A stretch of DNA of 64,000 nt from Flexifilum sp963727545 (GTDB lineage: Bacteria; Chloroflexota; Anaerolineae; Aggregatilineales; Phototrophicaceae), in assembly GCA_963727545.1 (NCBI GenBank), contig CAVSGS010000014.1:1-64000 (forward strand). Direction: 5' to 3'. Below the pieces are notes generated by a model. The model had not been told where the DNA came from and searched no databases. It saw only the letters and a list, made by a program, of their open reading frames with translations. Shown one piece after another: positions 26,037 through 35,867 of this stretch. The translations under genes and the position numbers were made by a program. Every line of letters begins with the position of its first letter. The first letter of the stretch is position 1.

Positions 26037-27935
26037 ATGCAGGTTCGCTCTCAAGTTTTCCGAATCACGAGCCGCTTTGCGCTGCTGCTGTTGCTCACGA
26101 TTCGGATTGTCGCGCTCGCCGCCGCAGCACCGGCTCATGCCCAAGCGAGCGAAGATGGCAGCAGTCAGGTACAGACTGTCTCCGGTTCGCTGGAAACGGA
26201 TCAGTCAGTTAAGTATTTGCTGCCCAGTTTGCGCGCAGGTGACATTCTGTATGTTTATGCCGCGGGGACATCAGGCAACCTCGATCCGTTCGTCGGCATT
26301 GCCCGCAGTGATGTAACGATTGACGCGGTTGAACACCATGTCAACGCCGCCCTTCAAGCCGCAGTCCAGATCGACCCGATGACAGTTGTTTCGGATGCCC
26401 TCGCAACGATGCTTCTGGCGAGCAATGATGACGGCGGCAATGGCTATGACGCCGCGCTGTCATTTCCCATACTGGACAACGGCGATTACGCGCTGATTAT
26501 TCGCGGCAGCTATGCTCATCGGACCTTTGGTCAGTATCGCTTGCTCATCGGCATCAATGCGCCGGAGGTACTCACGGGAGAAGCCAGCTCGACTGGCGCT
26601 TCTTTGGCGTTCGTTGACCAAGCAACTGATGCAGCCTACGCCGTACAGGAGATTAGTCGTCCTGTTTCGACAACCTCGCAGCTGGATGTCCTTCAACTCG
26701 AACCCTTTCACGCTGGAGATACGCTCTATGTTTACGCGGTATCGACCAATGGCGGTTATCTCTCGCGCGTGATGCTGCAAGATTCCGTCGGGAAATCGAT
26801 CTTAACCGCCTTCGCCAGCGCTGATCCCGGCACTATTGCATTCCAATACACCTTTCCAAAAGACGCAGCCGGTTATCAACTGATTCTGTTACCCCAACTC
26901 GACGCAGCTTCGATCATGGATAGCTATCGACTATTGATTGGACGTAATGCTCCGGAAGTACTGACGGGGGCAGCCGTTCCGACAATTCATCATATGATCA
27001 AAGAGCCGACGCAAGTTTCGATATGGTTGGTGATCGATCAGGTTTCGGATGTCGATCAACAGGGCGAGAATTACACGGTGGTCGGTTCGCTCTATTTCCG
27101 GTGGCGGGATCCGTTACGCGCTTTCCGTCCGGATGTCTGTGGGTGCGCTGTTCAAACCTTTATTGGGGATGACTTCAACGAATTCACGCACCCCGGCGCT
27201 GGCATCAGTTGGCCGGAATTTGAAATCAGTAACGAGCAAGGGCAAAGAGAAACGCAGCTTCGCGGAGCCGCGGTCGCGTCAGATGGAACCGTCACCTACA
27301 CCGAACGGTTCACCGTGACCTTGCAAGCGCCCGACTTTGATTTCCGCATGTTTCCACTCGACGCGCAGAAGTTCTATTTTCGGGTTGATATGCTTTTTGG
27401 CGACGACAAGTACGTTTTTGTTCCCATCGCAGATCGATTCGCTCTCGGAACCCAACTTGGTCAGGAAGAATTCGTTTTCCGGTCAATCGAACCTTCTACG
27501 CGTTTGGAAAACGGAATATCGCGTTTCGTGCTTCGGTTTGAAGCCAGCCGCAATGTGACCTATTATGCTTTCCGCGTGGTTCTCCCGATCTTGCTTATTT
27601 TCATTGTGACGTGGGTGACGTTCTTTTTGAGCGACTTTGCTAAGCGGATCGAGGTTGCCGGGTCGAACTTGCTGGTCTTTGTGGCGTTCAATCTCACGGT
27701 ATCCAGCGATCTACCCAAGCTAGGCTACTTGACTCTCCTAGACACAATTCTGATTTCTGTTTTTGCTGTCACCAGCGTGATCATCATCTTGAACGTCTAT
27801 CTTCAGTGGCTCAGAAACCATGACCGGGGGGCGCTCGCACAGCGCATCGACCGGATCGCGCTCTGGGCATATCCACTCAGCTTCCTCGTTCTCAATGCGA
27901 TGTTGATAATTTTGTTCGTTTCTGCGACCCCATGA
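26037..27935 (+). CDS. Pentameric ligand-gated ion channel subunit with two PPC-like N-terminal domains
   Basis: About 632 residues. The signal peptide MQVRSQVFRITSRFALLLLL...APAHAQ decides the start; an ATG at 26013 is also possible. Two homologous beta domains of about 130 residues (near 35-170 and 190-310) each end in YRLLIG-NAPEVLTG and resemble pre-peptidase C-terminal (PPC) domains. Then comes a Cys-loop-receptor ligand-binding domain (about 320-505), with the hallmark FDFRMFPLDAQ 'Cys-loop' segment lacking cysteines, as in bacterial channels. Four transmembrane helices follow. TM1 contains VVLPILLIFIVTWV. The pore helix TM2 leads into the diagnostic loop SSDLPKLGYLTLLD. It is a homologue of GLIC/ELIC/DeCLIC; its ligand is unknown. 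The PrsW gene follows 32 bp downstream. Confidence 0.9.
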   Translation: MQVRSQVFRITSRFALLLLLTIRIVALAAAAPAHAQASEDGSSQVQTVSGSLETDQSVKYLLPSLRAGDILYVYAAGTSGNLDPFVGIARSDVTIDAVEHHVNAALQAAVQIDPMTVVSDALATMLLASNDDGGNGYDAALSFPILDNGDYALIIRGSYAHRTFGQYRLLIGINAPEVLTGEASSTGASLAFVDQATDAAYAVQEISRPVSTTSQLDVLQLEPFHAGDTLYVYAVSTNGGYLSRVMLQDSVGKSILTAFASADPGTIAFQYTFPKDAAGYQLILLPQLDAASIMDSYRLLIGRNAPEVLTGAAVPTIHHMIKEPTQVSIWLVIDQVSDVDQQGENYTVVGSLYFRWRDPLRAFRPDVCGCAVQTFIGDDFNEFTHPGAGISWPEFEISNEQGQRETQLRGAAVASDGTVTYTERFTVTLQAPDFDFRMFPLDAQKFYFRVDMLFGDDKYVFVPIADRFALGTQLGQEEFVFRSIEPSTRLENGISRFVLRFEASRNVTYYAFRVVLPILLIFIVTWVTFFLSDFAKRIEVAGSNLLVFVAFNLTVSSDLPKLGYLTLLDTILISVFAVTSVIIILNVYLQWLRNHDRGALAQRIDRIALWAYPLSFLVLNAMLIILFVSATP

Positions 27936-27967
27936 GGGTAGCCGGGTTGATATAGGGGAACGCGCTG

Positions 27968-28960
27968 ATGCAATTAGCCTTGAGCATTTTAGTAATTGTG
28001 ATTACGCGGATTGCGATCATTTACATTGTGACGTTGATCGAGCCGTTCAAGGTTGCTCGCCTGCCACTGATCATTCTTTCTTTTGTCTGGGGCATCGTCA
28101 GTTTTCTGATCGCGGACGTCTCACAGACACCGCTGATCACACAAATTCACGTCCCCCTAGTGATAGTCTCGCTGGGGTACGCGCCGCTTCTGGAAGAATT
28201 TTTGATGATGATCTTTCAGTTATGGCTGTATCACTTCACTCTGGCGCGCTATTCCGGCGATGGCATGGTCTACGGGTTCGCGGTAGGCAGTGGCTTTGCC
28301 TTTGCGGAGAGTGTGATCTACGTCTTGGGCACCCCCAATCAGGCGTTGAGCATTGCGCTGTCACGGGTGGTATCCGTTGGGCTTGTCCACGCCTGCATCG
28401 AGGGGATTGTCGGAGCCGGTGTCGGAGGAGTCATCTATTATCGGCGTTGGAAAGCGTATCCAATATTCTTCGTCCTGTTCCTGTTCGCTGTGATCGCTCA
28501 TAACTTCTTCAATGTGACGGTTCTGGTTGAAACAACCCTGTTTCAATCCATAACGAAATTGGTCGTGATCGGCATCATCTCGCTGGGAATTCTTCTGATT
28601 TTGCAGCGTTACCACCGGATGGAAGAACGATGGGGCATCCAACGAGCCGTCCGCGACGATCTGAATTCCATTGAGGTAACGCTGCTCAAACGCGGGGATA
28701 AAGTCTTCTACGCACTGGCACACGACTTTGAGTCGGACGAGTCAGAAGGCAGACTGCTCGACGAGTATCTGATTACCGAGCAACAGATTGCCCTGCTCAC
28801 GCGCCGCGTCGTCCACGAAAAAAGCTTGCGCCCGCGCATCCGAAAGCTGCGCGAGGAATTGGCGGATCTGAAGGAGAAGAGCCAAGCTCTGAAGAAGCAA
28901 CTGTCGCCTGAAGCGTTGACATGGATCGATCAGCAGCAGACGACCACGCGGACGAAGTGA
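27968..28960 (+). CDS. PrsW-family intramembrane protease
   Basis: 330 residues, with about eight transmembrane helices and then a cytoplasmic coiled-coil tail (residues about 225-330). PrsW motifs are present: the Glu pair in APLLEEFLMM (near 75), GSGFAFAESVIY, a histidine and Glu in VHACIEGIVG, and AHNFFNV. PrsW proteases cut membrane-anchored anti-sigma factors. Only 32 bp separates it from the ligand-gated channel gene, so the two are probably co-transcribed, a link I find unusual. Confidence 0.85.
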   Translation: MQLALSILVIVITRIAIIYIVTLIEPFKVARLPLIILSFVWGIVSFLIADVSQTPLITQIHVPLVIVSLGYAPLLEEFLMMIFQLWLYHFTLARYSGDGMVYGFAVGSGFAFAESVIYVLGTPNQALSIALSRVVSVGLVHACIEGIVGAGVGGVIYYRRWKAYPIFFVLFLFAVIAHNFFNVTVLVETTLFQSITKLVVIGIISLGILLILQRYHRMEERWGIQRAVRDDLNSIEVTLLKRGDKVFYALAHDFESDESEGRLLDEYLITEQQIALLTRRVVHEKSLRPRIRKLREELADLKEKSQALKKQLSPEALTWIDQQQTTTRTK

Positions 28961-29092
28961 CTCATCTCGATCACTGCGATTTCCCTCACTGGCTGACCAG
29001 TGACAAGGTTTTCTGACCCCGTTATCTGCGTGGGTTGTGTCGCGCCAGTGTCACTACCTCGCCAACGAACATAACCTACATTCAATTTCCGA

Positions 29093-29133
29093 AATAAAAA
29101 GTATCTGGCTGACATACATATTCAGCCAGATAC
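29093..29133 (-). terminator. Rho-independent terminator of the 1,208-residue hydrolase gene
   Basis: A perfect 12-bp stem, GTATCTGGCTGA with TCAGCCAGATAC (29101-29133). Read on the minus strand it is followed by TTTTTATTT. Confidence 0.85.
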
Positions 29134-29157
29134 CCATACGCTTGACGACGGCTGGCG

Positions 29158-32100
29158 CTACTGATCGGCGCTTAGCACTCCGGCGTTGACCAGCGCCTGC
29201 TCCACGAATGGTACGCCAACCACCGCGTAATCCGACGAGGCATTCGTCCACACAACGATGCTCATATTCGCCTGCGGTACATACGCCACGTCGGACTCGA
29301 AATCGAGCGTTGTACCACCGTGCCCCCATGTCGCCTGATCGGTCGGCTTCTTGATCAAACCGATGCCGTATTCCCCGAGGCCAGCGGCGTTGACTGTTTC
29401 CATCATCACAGTCAGCGTGTCTGAATGCTGGAACAGTTCGCCATTCAGCAGCGCCTTGATGAACGTACTCATATCATCGGCGGTTGAGATGACCCCACCA
29501 GCTGCCCAACCTTGCGACATATTCCACGCGCTGGTATTCACGTCGAAAGGATATTGCAGATAGCCCTGCGGCAGACCGAAGTCCGCCAGTGGGATCTCGT
29601 TCCACAGGAAGGTGTGATCCATGCCCAGCGGCGTGAAGATGCGGTCTTTGAGGAGGCTGCCGAGATCTTGTCCGGTGATCTTCTCGATGATCAACCCAAG
29701 TAACACGTAATTGGTGTTGCTGTAGTGGAACTGCCCCTCTGCACCCGGCTCGAAGTAAGGCTCACCATGCTGAATGGCGAACTGGACCAATTCATCGGGT
29801 GTATAGCCCTGCCGCAGCGCGACAGTATCGTTCACGCTAATCAGCGCAGGTGTGCCATCCGGCGCATCTTCGGTGTAGTTGAAAATGCCGGAGGTGTGGT
29901 TGGCAAGTTCCCGCAGCGTGATCTGGTCGCCGTAGGGCAGCGCGGAGGCATAATCCGGCAGGTAGTCGGACAGGTGATCGTCGAGACTCAACTGCCCTTC
30001 TTCGACGAGCTGCAGCAGGATCGTGGCTGTCATCATCTTGGTGTTACTGCCAATCTGGAAGGGCTGGTCGCAGCGCAGCGGTTCACCTGTTTCGACGTTG
30101 GCAAGCCCCATCGCTTCGTAGTAAATCCAATCCGGTGTCTCGACGCGGATGACTGCACCCGGCGAGGGCAGCATTGCACCCTGAACGACGTTGTCCGTGT
30201 TGGTGAACAGTGCTATCACCGTATCCAGTGCAGCAACTACCTCGGGAGGAGCGTTGGTCACGCCCAAACACTGACCAGATTCAACGCTGCCTTGTGGTGT
30301 AACGTTTGGCGCTGTGGTCGGGACAGCAGTTGTCACAACTCCAGTGGGGGCTGCTGAGACTGGCGCTTGCGTCGTTGAGCTGGTGACGGCGTTTGCTCCG
30401 CCCTGCGTCGCGGTGGCGATAGCATTCTGCGTCGCCGTCATGTTAGCGTTTGCCGTCGCGTTCAAATCCAGCGCGATTTGCGTGGCATTGGCAGCAAGAG
30501 CGGTGCTAGTGGCGTTGATCTGATCCACAATCGCGGTCGCTGTACCACCCGTATTGTTGGCATTGGCGCTGGCAGTGGCGTTCAGGTCAGCGACGATTTG
30601 CGTCTGCTGTAGGCTGACCTGTGTGGCAATCGCAAAGGCATTCACTCCGATCTGGGTTGCCGTAGCGACAGCATCCTGCGTAGCGATGGCGTTCTGCGTC
30701 GCCGTCATGTTAGCGTTTGCCGTTGCGTTCAAATCCAGCGCGATTTGCGTGGCATTGGCAACAACAGCGGTGCTGGTGGCATTGATCTGACCCGCCACAA
30801 TCGTCGCAGTTGCCGCGCTGTTGTTGGCATTGACGCTGGCCGTGGCGTTCAGACTGTTAGCGATTTGCGTTTGCTGGGCGTTGAACGCATCAATTGTCGA
30901 TTGTGCATTGATGGCAACTTGTGTTCCCTGCGCATTGATCGCGTTCTGGGTCGCTGTTGTCTGAGCAGCCCGTGTTGCTTGAACATCAACCGTTGCCGTC
31001 GGGACGGGTGTGTCTGTCGGGACTGCCGTTGGTGTAGCTGTAGGCACAATCGCGACCTGACCGACCGACTGCGGCGAGCACTCGAAGGTCATCGTAATTG
31101 TATTGCCTGAAAGATCGTTTTGTATGACCAACGAATATTTACCCGGAGCCGGATTAGTCACAGCAGCAGAGAAAATATCTGTCCCACCGACTAGAAAAGC
31201 GTCACCTGTCCCGATTGTTCTCCCAGCTGGATCAAGCAAGGTGTAGGGACCGTTCATAAATGCTGTGTCAGCAGACGTTACCTGAGCAACAATTCGATTC
31301 GGTGAACACAATCCTGTTATGCCAGTAATGCCATCTGTGACTGGGCCGATCTGACCAATGGAAGTTATAGGAGTGGCAGTCGGTGTCGGTGTCGGTGGCG
31401 GAGTATTCGACGGAGTGAACGTCAACGACGGAGTGAACGTCATCGTCGGCGGTTCTGCAACACAGTATTGGGTTGCGGTTAGAATTTCGGTCCCATCGAG
31501 CGCAGTCACGACCCAGCGAGTTTCACCCGATACACGGACAATAGCATACGATTCAGTGGAGGAGGTGCCACTACGGCGTCCCCTTACAGTTGTTGTTACC
31601 GCGCCGCTTGAATCAGTGGTTGTAACGCGATATGGGGGGCGCTCATTACTTTGTGGGAACCTGAGCCACATTTGCGCTTGTGCAACTCCGTCATACGTCG
31701 CACACTCGGTACTACCCAAATGGACTGTATCAGGGTTAGCGGGAAACGCACCTACCACGCAATTGTGGGTTGCTTCACCGAGTATGGTGCCGTCGGCAGC
31801 ATTCTTGATGACAACTCGATAGTCGCCGCTGGCTGTTCTGGGAACGATGAAACCAAGACGAGAAGTAGGTACTAGCGTCTCTGTTCCAACAAGTCCTGTT
31901 GGGTCATACAATTCAGCGATAGCTTGTCCATTGAGCCGTCCACGAAAGGTGAATACCACATCGCCGCTATCTTCGTTCCGGGGTAGCTCACAAACGGCAC
32001 TTTCCGGGGTCAACGGATAGGTGGGCGGTGCAGCAGCAATCACCGCATCCATCCCTGCATTTCCATCATTCCCGGCGTCACCGGCTCCACCGGCATTCCC

Positions 32101-32784
32101 GGCACCGCCTTCACCGCTTTCCGTCGTGGGCGATCCCGCAAGCGCAACCAAGGTAGGCGGTGCAACGAGCGTCTGTGCCGGGGGCTGCGCCCCTGCTTCA
32201 AGGGTCTGGGTCGTCACGATTTGCCCGGGGATTAAGCCGACCGTCGGCAGCATCGTCGGCGGCACCTCATAAAGCGTCGCAGTGGGCGGCACTTCGTAGG
32301 TCACATTGGACTGAGTTGCAGTCGGTGGCACTTCCGTCGGCGGCACATTCGTCGCCGCGACCTGTATGGGGCAGCCATCGCCGCCCACATTGCCGCCCTG
32401 ATCAGGGCACTCATCATCGCTGCCAATCACACCGTCTCCGTCGGGATCCTCCGGGTTCAACGGCATGTCCACCGTTGGCGGTTGCTCGGTTGGAACCTGT
32501 GCGACAATCTGTGGGGCTTCCGTTGGCGGCACCTGAGTCGGCTGTTGGGCTTCAGGCTGCTGCGCTTCGGGTTGCTGCGCTTCAGGTTGCTGCGCTTCGG
32601 GTTGCTGCGCTTCGGGTTGCTGCGCTTCAGGCTGCTGGGCAGGCGCCTCAACTATCTCACTGTTACTGCCTTCGCCGCCCGCTGTGCCAAGCAATTTGGG
32701 ATTAGACGCAAAAATTACAGCGATGATTGCGATGACAATCAGCGCCCCAACGATAAGGATAAACGTTCGGTTATTTCGCTGCAT
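29158..32784 (-). CDS. Very large membrane-anchored beta-lactamase-family serine hydrolase with repeat-rich stalk
   Basis: 1,208 residues. An N-terminal helix (near 8-27, no cleavage site seen) anchors it. It is followed by six PEAQQ repeats, a Pro-rich stretch, a thrombospondin type 3-like calcium loop (DPDGDGVIGSDDECPDQ, near 112), a Gly-rich collagen-like run (near 225-245), and three beta domains of about 100 residues with paired cysteines. Next come Asn-Ala-Thr-rich tandem repeats (about 620-830). The C-terminal 370 residues are a class C-fold serine hydrolase: SNTK in QIGSNTKMMTA (near 913), YSNTNY (near 1016) and WGHGGTT (near 1153). The layout suggests an enzyme held far from the membrane on a flexible stalk. 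Confidence 0.88.
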   Translation of the reverse strand: MQRNNRTFILIVGALIVIAIIAVIFASNPKLLGTAGGEGSNSEIVEAPAQQPEAQQPEAQQPEAQQPEAQQPEAQQPEAQQPTQVPPTEAPQIVAQVPTEQPPTVDMPLNPEDPDGDGVIGSDDECPDQGGNVGGDGCPIQVAATNVPPTEVPPTATQSNVTYEVPPTATLYEVPPTMLPTVGLIPGQIVTTQTLEAGAQPPAQTLVAPPTLVALAGSPTTESGEGGAGNAGGAGDAGNDGNAGMDAVIAAAPPTYPLTPESAVCELPRNEDSGDVVFTFRGRLNGQAIAELYDPTGLVGTETLVPTSRLGFIVPRTASGDYRVVIKNAADGTILGEATHNCVVGAFPANPDTVHLGSTECATYDGVAQAQMWLRFPQSNERPPYRVTTTDSSGAVTTTVRGRRSGTSSTESYAIVRVSGETRWVVTALDGTEILTATQYCVAEPPTMTFTPSLTFTPSNTPPPTPTPTATPITSIGQIGPVTDGITGITGLCSPNRIVAQVTSADTAFMNGPYTLLDPAGRTIGTGDAFLVGGTDIFSAAVTNPAPGKYSLVIQNDLSGNTITMTFECSPQSVGQVAIVPTATPTAVPTDTPVPTATVDVQATRAAQTTATQNAINAQGTQVAINAQSTIDAFNAQQTQIANSLNATASVNANNSAATATIVAGQINATSTAVVANATQIALDLNATANANMTATQNAIATQDAVATATQIGVNAFAIATQVSLQQTQIVADLNATASANANNTGGTATAIVDQINATSTALAANATQIALDLNATANANMTATQNAIATATQGGANAVTSSTTQAPVSAAPTGVVTTAVPTTAPNVTPQGSVESGQCLGVTNAPPEVVAALDTVIALFTNTDNVVQGAMLPSPGAVIRVETPDWIYYEAMGLANVETGEPLRCDQPFQIGSNTKMMTATILLQLVEEGQLSLDDHLSDYLPDYASALPYGDQITLRELANHTSGIFNYTEDAPDGTPALISVNDTVALRQGYTPDELVQFAIQHGEPYFEPGAEGQFHYSNTNYVLLGLIIEKITGQDLGSLLKDRIFTPLGMDHTFLWNEIPLADFGLPQGYLQYPFDVNTSAWNMSQGWAAGGVISTADDMSTFIKALLNGELFQHSDTLTVMMETVNAAGLGEYGIGLIKKPTDQATWGHGGTTLDFESDVAYVPQANMSIVVWTNASSDYAVVGVPFVEQALVNAGVLSADQ
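30420..30960. repeat. Tandem coding repeat, 267-bp period
   Basis: Inside the large hydrolase gene the block at about 30424-30558 recurs 267 bp later (from about 30691) with over 90 per cent identity. It encodes about 89 residues rich in LNATA, ATQ and NAT units. The period is in frame, and shorter internal periods are visible. Confidence 0.7.
32541..32643. repeat. 15-bp tandem repeat encoding PEAQQ
   Basis: About six copies of a 15-bp unit (plus strand GCTGCGCTTCGGGTT with small variants), coding for a PEAQQ stalk. In-frame copy-number change could alter stalk length. Confidence 0.85.
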
Positions 32785-33301
32785 TGCCTCAGACCTTCTC
32801 GTGTGTCAACGACGTGATAAGTTTGCAATTCAGTTCAGCTTGACGCTGTGCTGGCATCAAATGTGTCATTTGGGATTCCAGTCAGCGCGCCAGCTGCTTA
32901 TAGATTCCCAAGTCGAATAGACGTCTCCCACGATTAAATACCGCGCGAGACAGTCTGATTTCACCGCCTGAATTCTATAAATGTGGGGCAAGTGCGCGCA
33001 CCCAACCTGCGGATAGTTCTTGACTAGCCGATGGTATAGCGACGGGAGTTCGTGCTCTGGAACACAGTAAACAAATCTGGCAGCGTATCGAATTGGAAAT
33101 GCGCTGGGCATTCGGTAGACCAGCGCAAAATGACCAGTGCGGCCACCTGTGAGCGTTTGCGCCAGAAGTCGCCGTGACCAACCGGGCGCAACACAGGGGA
33201 CAAACTAGACTTAGGTATCATGAAAAATCAAACGAGTGGATGGTTCGCCGTTGGATAACTGGCGCTAACATATGCCAATGCTGATTTGAGGAAATTGAGC
33301 G
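32785..33301. other. Intergenic region, possible decayed ORF
   Basis: 517 bp between divergent genes. A minus-strand ORF at 32866-33111 (81 residues, containing RYAARFVYCVPEHELPSLYH) has protein-like composition but no ribosome site and no recognised family. It could be a gene remnant. Nothing else stands out. Confidence 0.25.
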
Positions 33302-33685
33302 ATGTCTGAACCTGTTTTTACGAAAGTTTGGTTGGCTGATGGGCGCATCATTTGCTATCGCTTCATAAGCACCGGAGAAGAAGCCGCTGGCGCGTGGTTT
33401 AGCGAGGTTGACGACCTTTTTTCAAACTGGGATGGCAGCAAACCACTACTGCTGCTCGTCGATGTCTCGCGGTGTGACAATCAGCTCAGTTCAGAAGCAC
33501 TGCGCATTGCCAGTAACCTCTCAAACATCCACCCCGACCTCAAGGGCAAAACGGCGCTCGTGATCGAGAGCAGCAAACCAGCGCAGAACGTCTACGGCGT
33601 CGTTGATCACGTTCTAGCAGACACGCGCGAACGCAAAATTTTCAGCAGCGAAGTCGAAGCGGTCACTTGGCTTCTTCAGATCTGA
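33302..33685 (+). CDS. Small STAS/SpoIIAA-like protein
   Basis: 127 residues, no signal peptide. Alternating strands and helices (LADGRIICYRFI, then LLLLVDVSRCDNQLSSEALRIASNL, then GKTALVIESSKP) suggest an SpoIIAA/STAS-like fold, often a regulatory or lipid-binding module. GAGGAAATTGAG precedes the ATG. The last 23 bp overlap the convergent CPBP gene, so the two transcripts are antisense at their ends. Family assignment is tentative. Confidence 0.6.
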   Translation: MSEPVFTKVWLADGRIICYRFISTGEEAAGAWFSEVDDLFSNWDGSKPLLLLVDVSRCDNQLSSEALRIASNLSNIHPDLKGKTALVIESSKPAQNVYGVVDHVLADTRERKIFSSEVEAVTWLLQI

Positions 33686-34568
33686 TAGAGCTTCCCCCGA
33701 CCATAGCACCCCGGACTGAAGCATAAAGGCTGATTCTGAGCTGCGTGATACCAGCGCGTTTCTTGGAGGATGTGATCACGACAGCATCATCTGCCGTTGG
33801 GCGCGCGAACCACATGCGCCAGTCGAGCGCAATTACCGCAGCGACGAATAGGAACGTCGTGACGGTTTGCAGCATGAGCGTATCCTCAACCGAGAGCACG
33901 CTACCGGGTCCCGCGACGCTGCCAAAAGCGTTTAGTCCGGCGTGAAATAGGGTTGCCACCAGCACATTACGCCGACTCTTGATGAAAACCCAAGTGAGCA
34001 GGTACGCACCGAAGAAGACCGCTAACCCTTCCCAGACTGTAGAGCGTCCACCCGTATTGACGAGGACAAACGCGGTCAGTGCGACATGGATCAGCGCCCA
34101 AGGAATGCCAACGATCAGGGTAGCTACGAAAGGGGAATGCCGATCGAGCAGGCGTCGCAGCGCAAAGCCGCGCCAGCCGATTTCCTCGAATAGCGCAAGG
34201 GGGAGTATGGCGATCAAATAAGGCGTAGGTGCCGCTAACGTGACCGCCGCCATCCGTCCGGTCACGACTGCCAGAATGCTGGTGAAGACGTGCAGCCCAA
34301 AGGCGACGAGCAGTGCACTGACGTACCATCGCAGTGGGCTGCGCCAGCGAAAGGTCTCGCGCAGAAGTGCCACCAGACCGCGCCGTCCATCTGTAAATCC
34401 CACCAGCCCAAAAGCCGCGACCGCCGGGCACAACGCCAGTACGAAGAGCAGCCCAACGAGGGCGCTTTCGTCGGAGGCGGGCAGCAGCATTGCTGCGAAA
34501 GAAAGCACGAGGGTGATCAAGACGAAGCTTGCGACCTGATTTTGCTGGATTGTTGTGCGGAGGTTCAT
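33663..34568 (-). CDS. CPBP-family intramembrane metalloprotease
   Basis: About 301 residues from the ATG at 34568 (AGGAG upstream); a longer reading to 34700 adds a non-protein-like leader. About eight helices. The CPBP (Rce1-like) motifs are present: the Glu pair in ALFEEIGWRGFALRRL, a His in ALIHVALTAFV, and FHAGLNAFG. Bacterial members include bacteriocin immunity and processing proteins. It is one of three CPBP genes within 8 kb. The gap of 180 bp to the upstream CPBP gene has no copy of the shared promoter element, so it may be read from the promoter at 35711. Confidence 0.85.
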   Translation of the reverse strand: MNLRTTIQQNQVASFVLITLVLSFAAMLLPASDESALVGLLFVLALCPAVAAFGLVGFTDGRRGLVALLRETFRWRSPLRWYVSALLVAFGLHVFTSILAVVTGRMAAVTLAAPTPYLIAILPLALFEEIGWRGFALRRLLDRHSPFVATLIVGIPWALIHVALTAFVLVNTGGRSTVWEGLAVFFGAYLLTWVFIKSRRNVLVATLFHAGLNAFGSVAGPGSVLSVEDTLMLQTVTTFLFVAAVIALDWRMWFARPTADDAVVITSSKKRAGITQLRISLYASVRGAMVGGSSIRSEEAK

Positions 34569-34748
34569 CTTTTTTCGCTCCTGATAGCATAAGCCGTTCG
34601 ATGCACTAGGCGGCATTCGCTGCATGGCTTCACGGTCTGGTTGGATACAGAATGGCGCTCCCTGAGTGCCAGCCAGTGCATCCGTTGTAGGATCGGGCAA
34701 ATTTCCTGAGCTTTCGTCTGGGAAACAGTTCGTCGCGAGAAGTTGGCA

Positions 34749-35661
34749 CTAGAAACCACCTGCCAGCAGGATGACGAGATAAACGGTGAAGTCCGACACG
34801 AAGTGCATGAACAGCGACCAGCCCATCCCCCGCGTTTCGACCATCGCCTTGGCGAAGACCCAACCGCCGATCATGGTGAGGATCACGCCGGTGATGCCGG
34901 ACGGCACGCCGAAATAGTGCCCGATGCCGAACCACGCAGCGACGAGGATCAGCGACCGACCTTTGCCGAAGAGCGGCAGTACCTGCGGCAGCAGCGCACT
35001 GCGGTAGAGGAATTCCTCGGCGAAAGCGTTCATCAGCGCGCACAGCGCCGCAAACAGCACCAAGCCCACCGACAGATTGCTCAGCGATGGATGAAACGCG
35101 GGCACCATGAAAAGCAGCAGCAGCGTGACGATGATCAGGGCGTAGCGCAGGCTGAACCCGACCCAGTTCTCCGGCTTGCGGGGGACGCCCCAGCGCTCGG
35201 GTTCCGCAGTGGCTCTCAAGTGACCTACCGTGAGGAAGAACTCCTGACGCTTCAGCCCCATGCCCAAAAGCACCAGCAGCATCACCGCTGAGGCACCGAT
35301 GCGCATCAGGCGCTCGCCGAAGAACAGCCGGTTGGGATCGCTGCCGAAGACGTTCGCGTAAAGCTGGCTCTGCGGCAGCACTGTGGAGAACAGCCAGCCC
35401 TCGACGACGTAGATAGCGAGAAAAACCAGCGCCAGTCTGCGCAGCGGACGAATCGGCTGCCAGACAAAGGTCAAAGCGAACAGCCCGGCGAGAAAGATCA
35501 GTCGTGCCGGCGCTAGCCATGCAATATCCTGATGCATGAACGCGCCGAGGATGATCTGCGGCACGGTGAGCAGCAGCACAATTGCCCACGCCGCGTACAA
35601 CTGCTTTTTGCCCGACCTGCGAAAGGTTGTAGCCTGCGGAAATGGGCAGCGATTCGTTCAT
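34749..35661 (-). CDS. CPBP-family intramembrane protease, frameshifted near its start
   Basis: The ATG at 35661 has an AAAGGAT ribosome site and gives MNESLPISAGYNLSQVG, but the frame then leaves the real protein. One extra G in the GGG at about 35611 explains it. Removing it continues as KKQLYAAWAIVLLL into a normal 8-helix CPBP protein of about 303 residues. Motifs: NAFAEEFLYRSALL, GIGHYFG, and LFMHFVSDFTV. A TTG at 35600 could start a slightly shorter protein in the right frame. It lies directly downstream of a copy of the shared promoter element. Confidence 0.75.
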
Positions 35662-35710
35662 TTTCGTTATCCTTTGTAAGAACGCTTTGGCGACAACCTG
35701 CTTGACATAC

Positions 35711-35771
35711 TCAGCTTAGGAGACAAGCGGGTTGATGTCGGGTAGCCAAAAGGCGTATTTAGGGGTTGATT
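35711..35771 (-). promoter_or_regulatory. Shared promoter element, copy 1 (before CPBP gene)
   Basis: On the minus strand: AATCAACCCC, then ACGCCTTTTGGCTA, a second box ATCAACCCG, and a TAAGCT -10-like element 53 bp after the first base. It has one base fewer before the dyad than the consensus. Confidence 0.8.
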
Positions 35772-35867
35772 TTTGTAGGCGAGGCGGCGAGATGTTGGAA
35801 AGAGTCAGCCCCATCACAAACGCTTCGATCACGGGGCTGACTCTTGGTTACGTATACTGGTCGCTGC

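Noticed and set aside
32541..32643. Short tandem repeats that could suggest a CRISPR array
   Set aside because: The 15-bp units are contiguous, without spacers, and in frame in a coding sequence.
34569..34748. Possible ninth copy of the shared promoter before the CPBP gene at 34568
   Set aside because: No AATCAACC box or GCC-TTTT-GGC dyad could be found in this gap.
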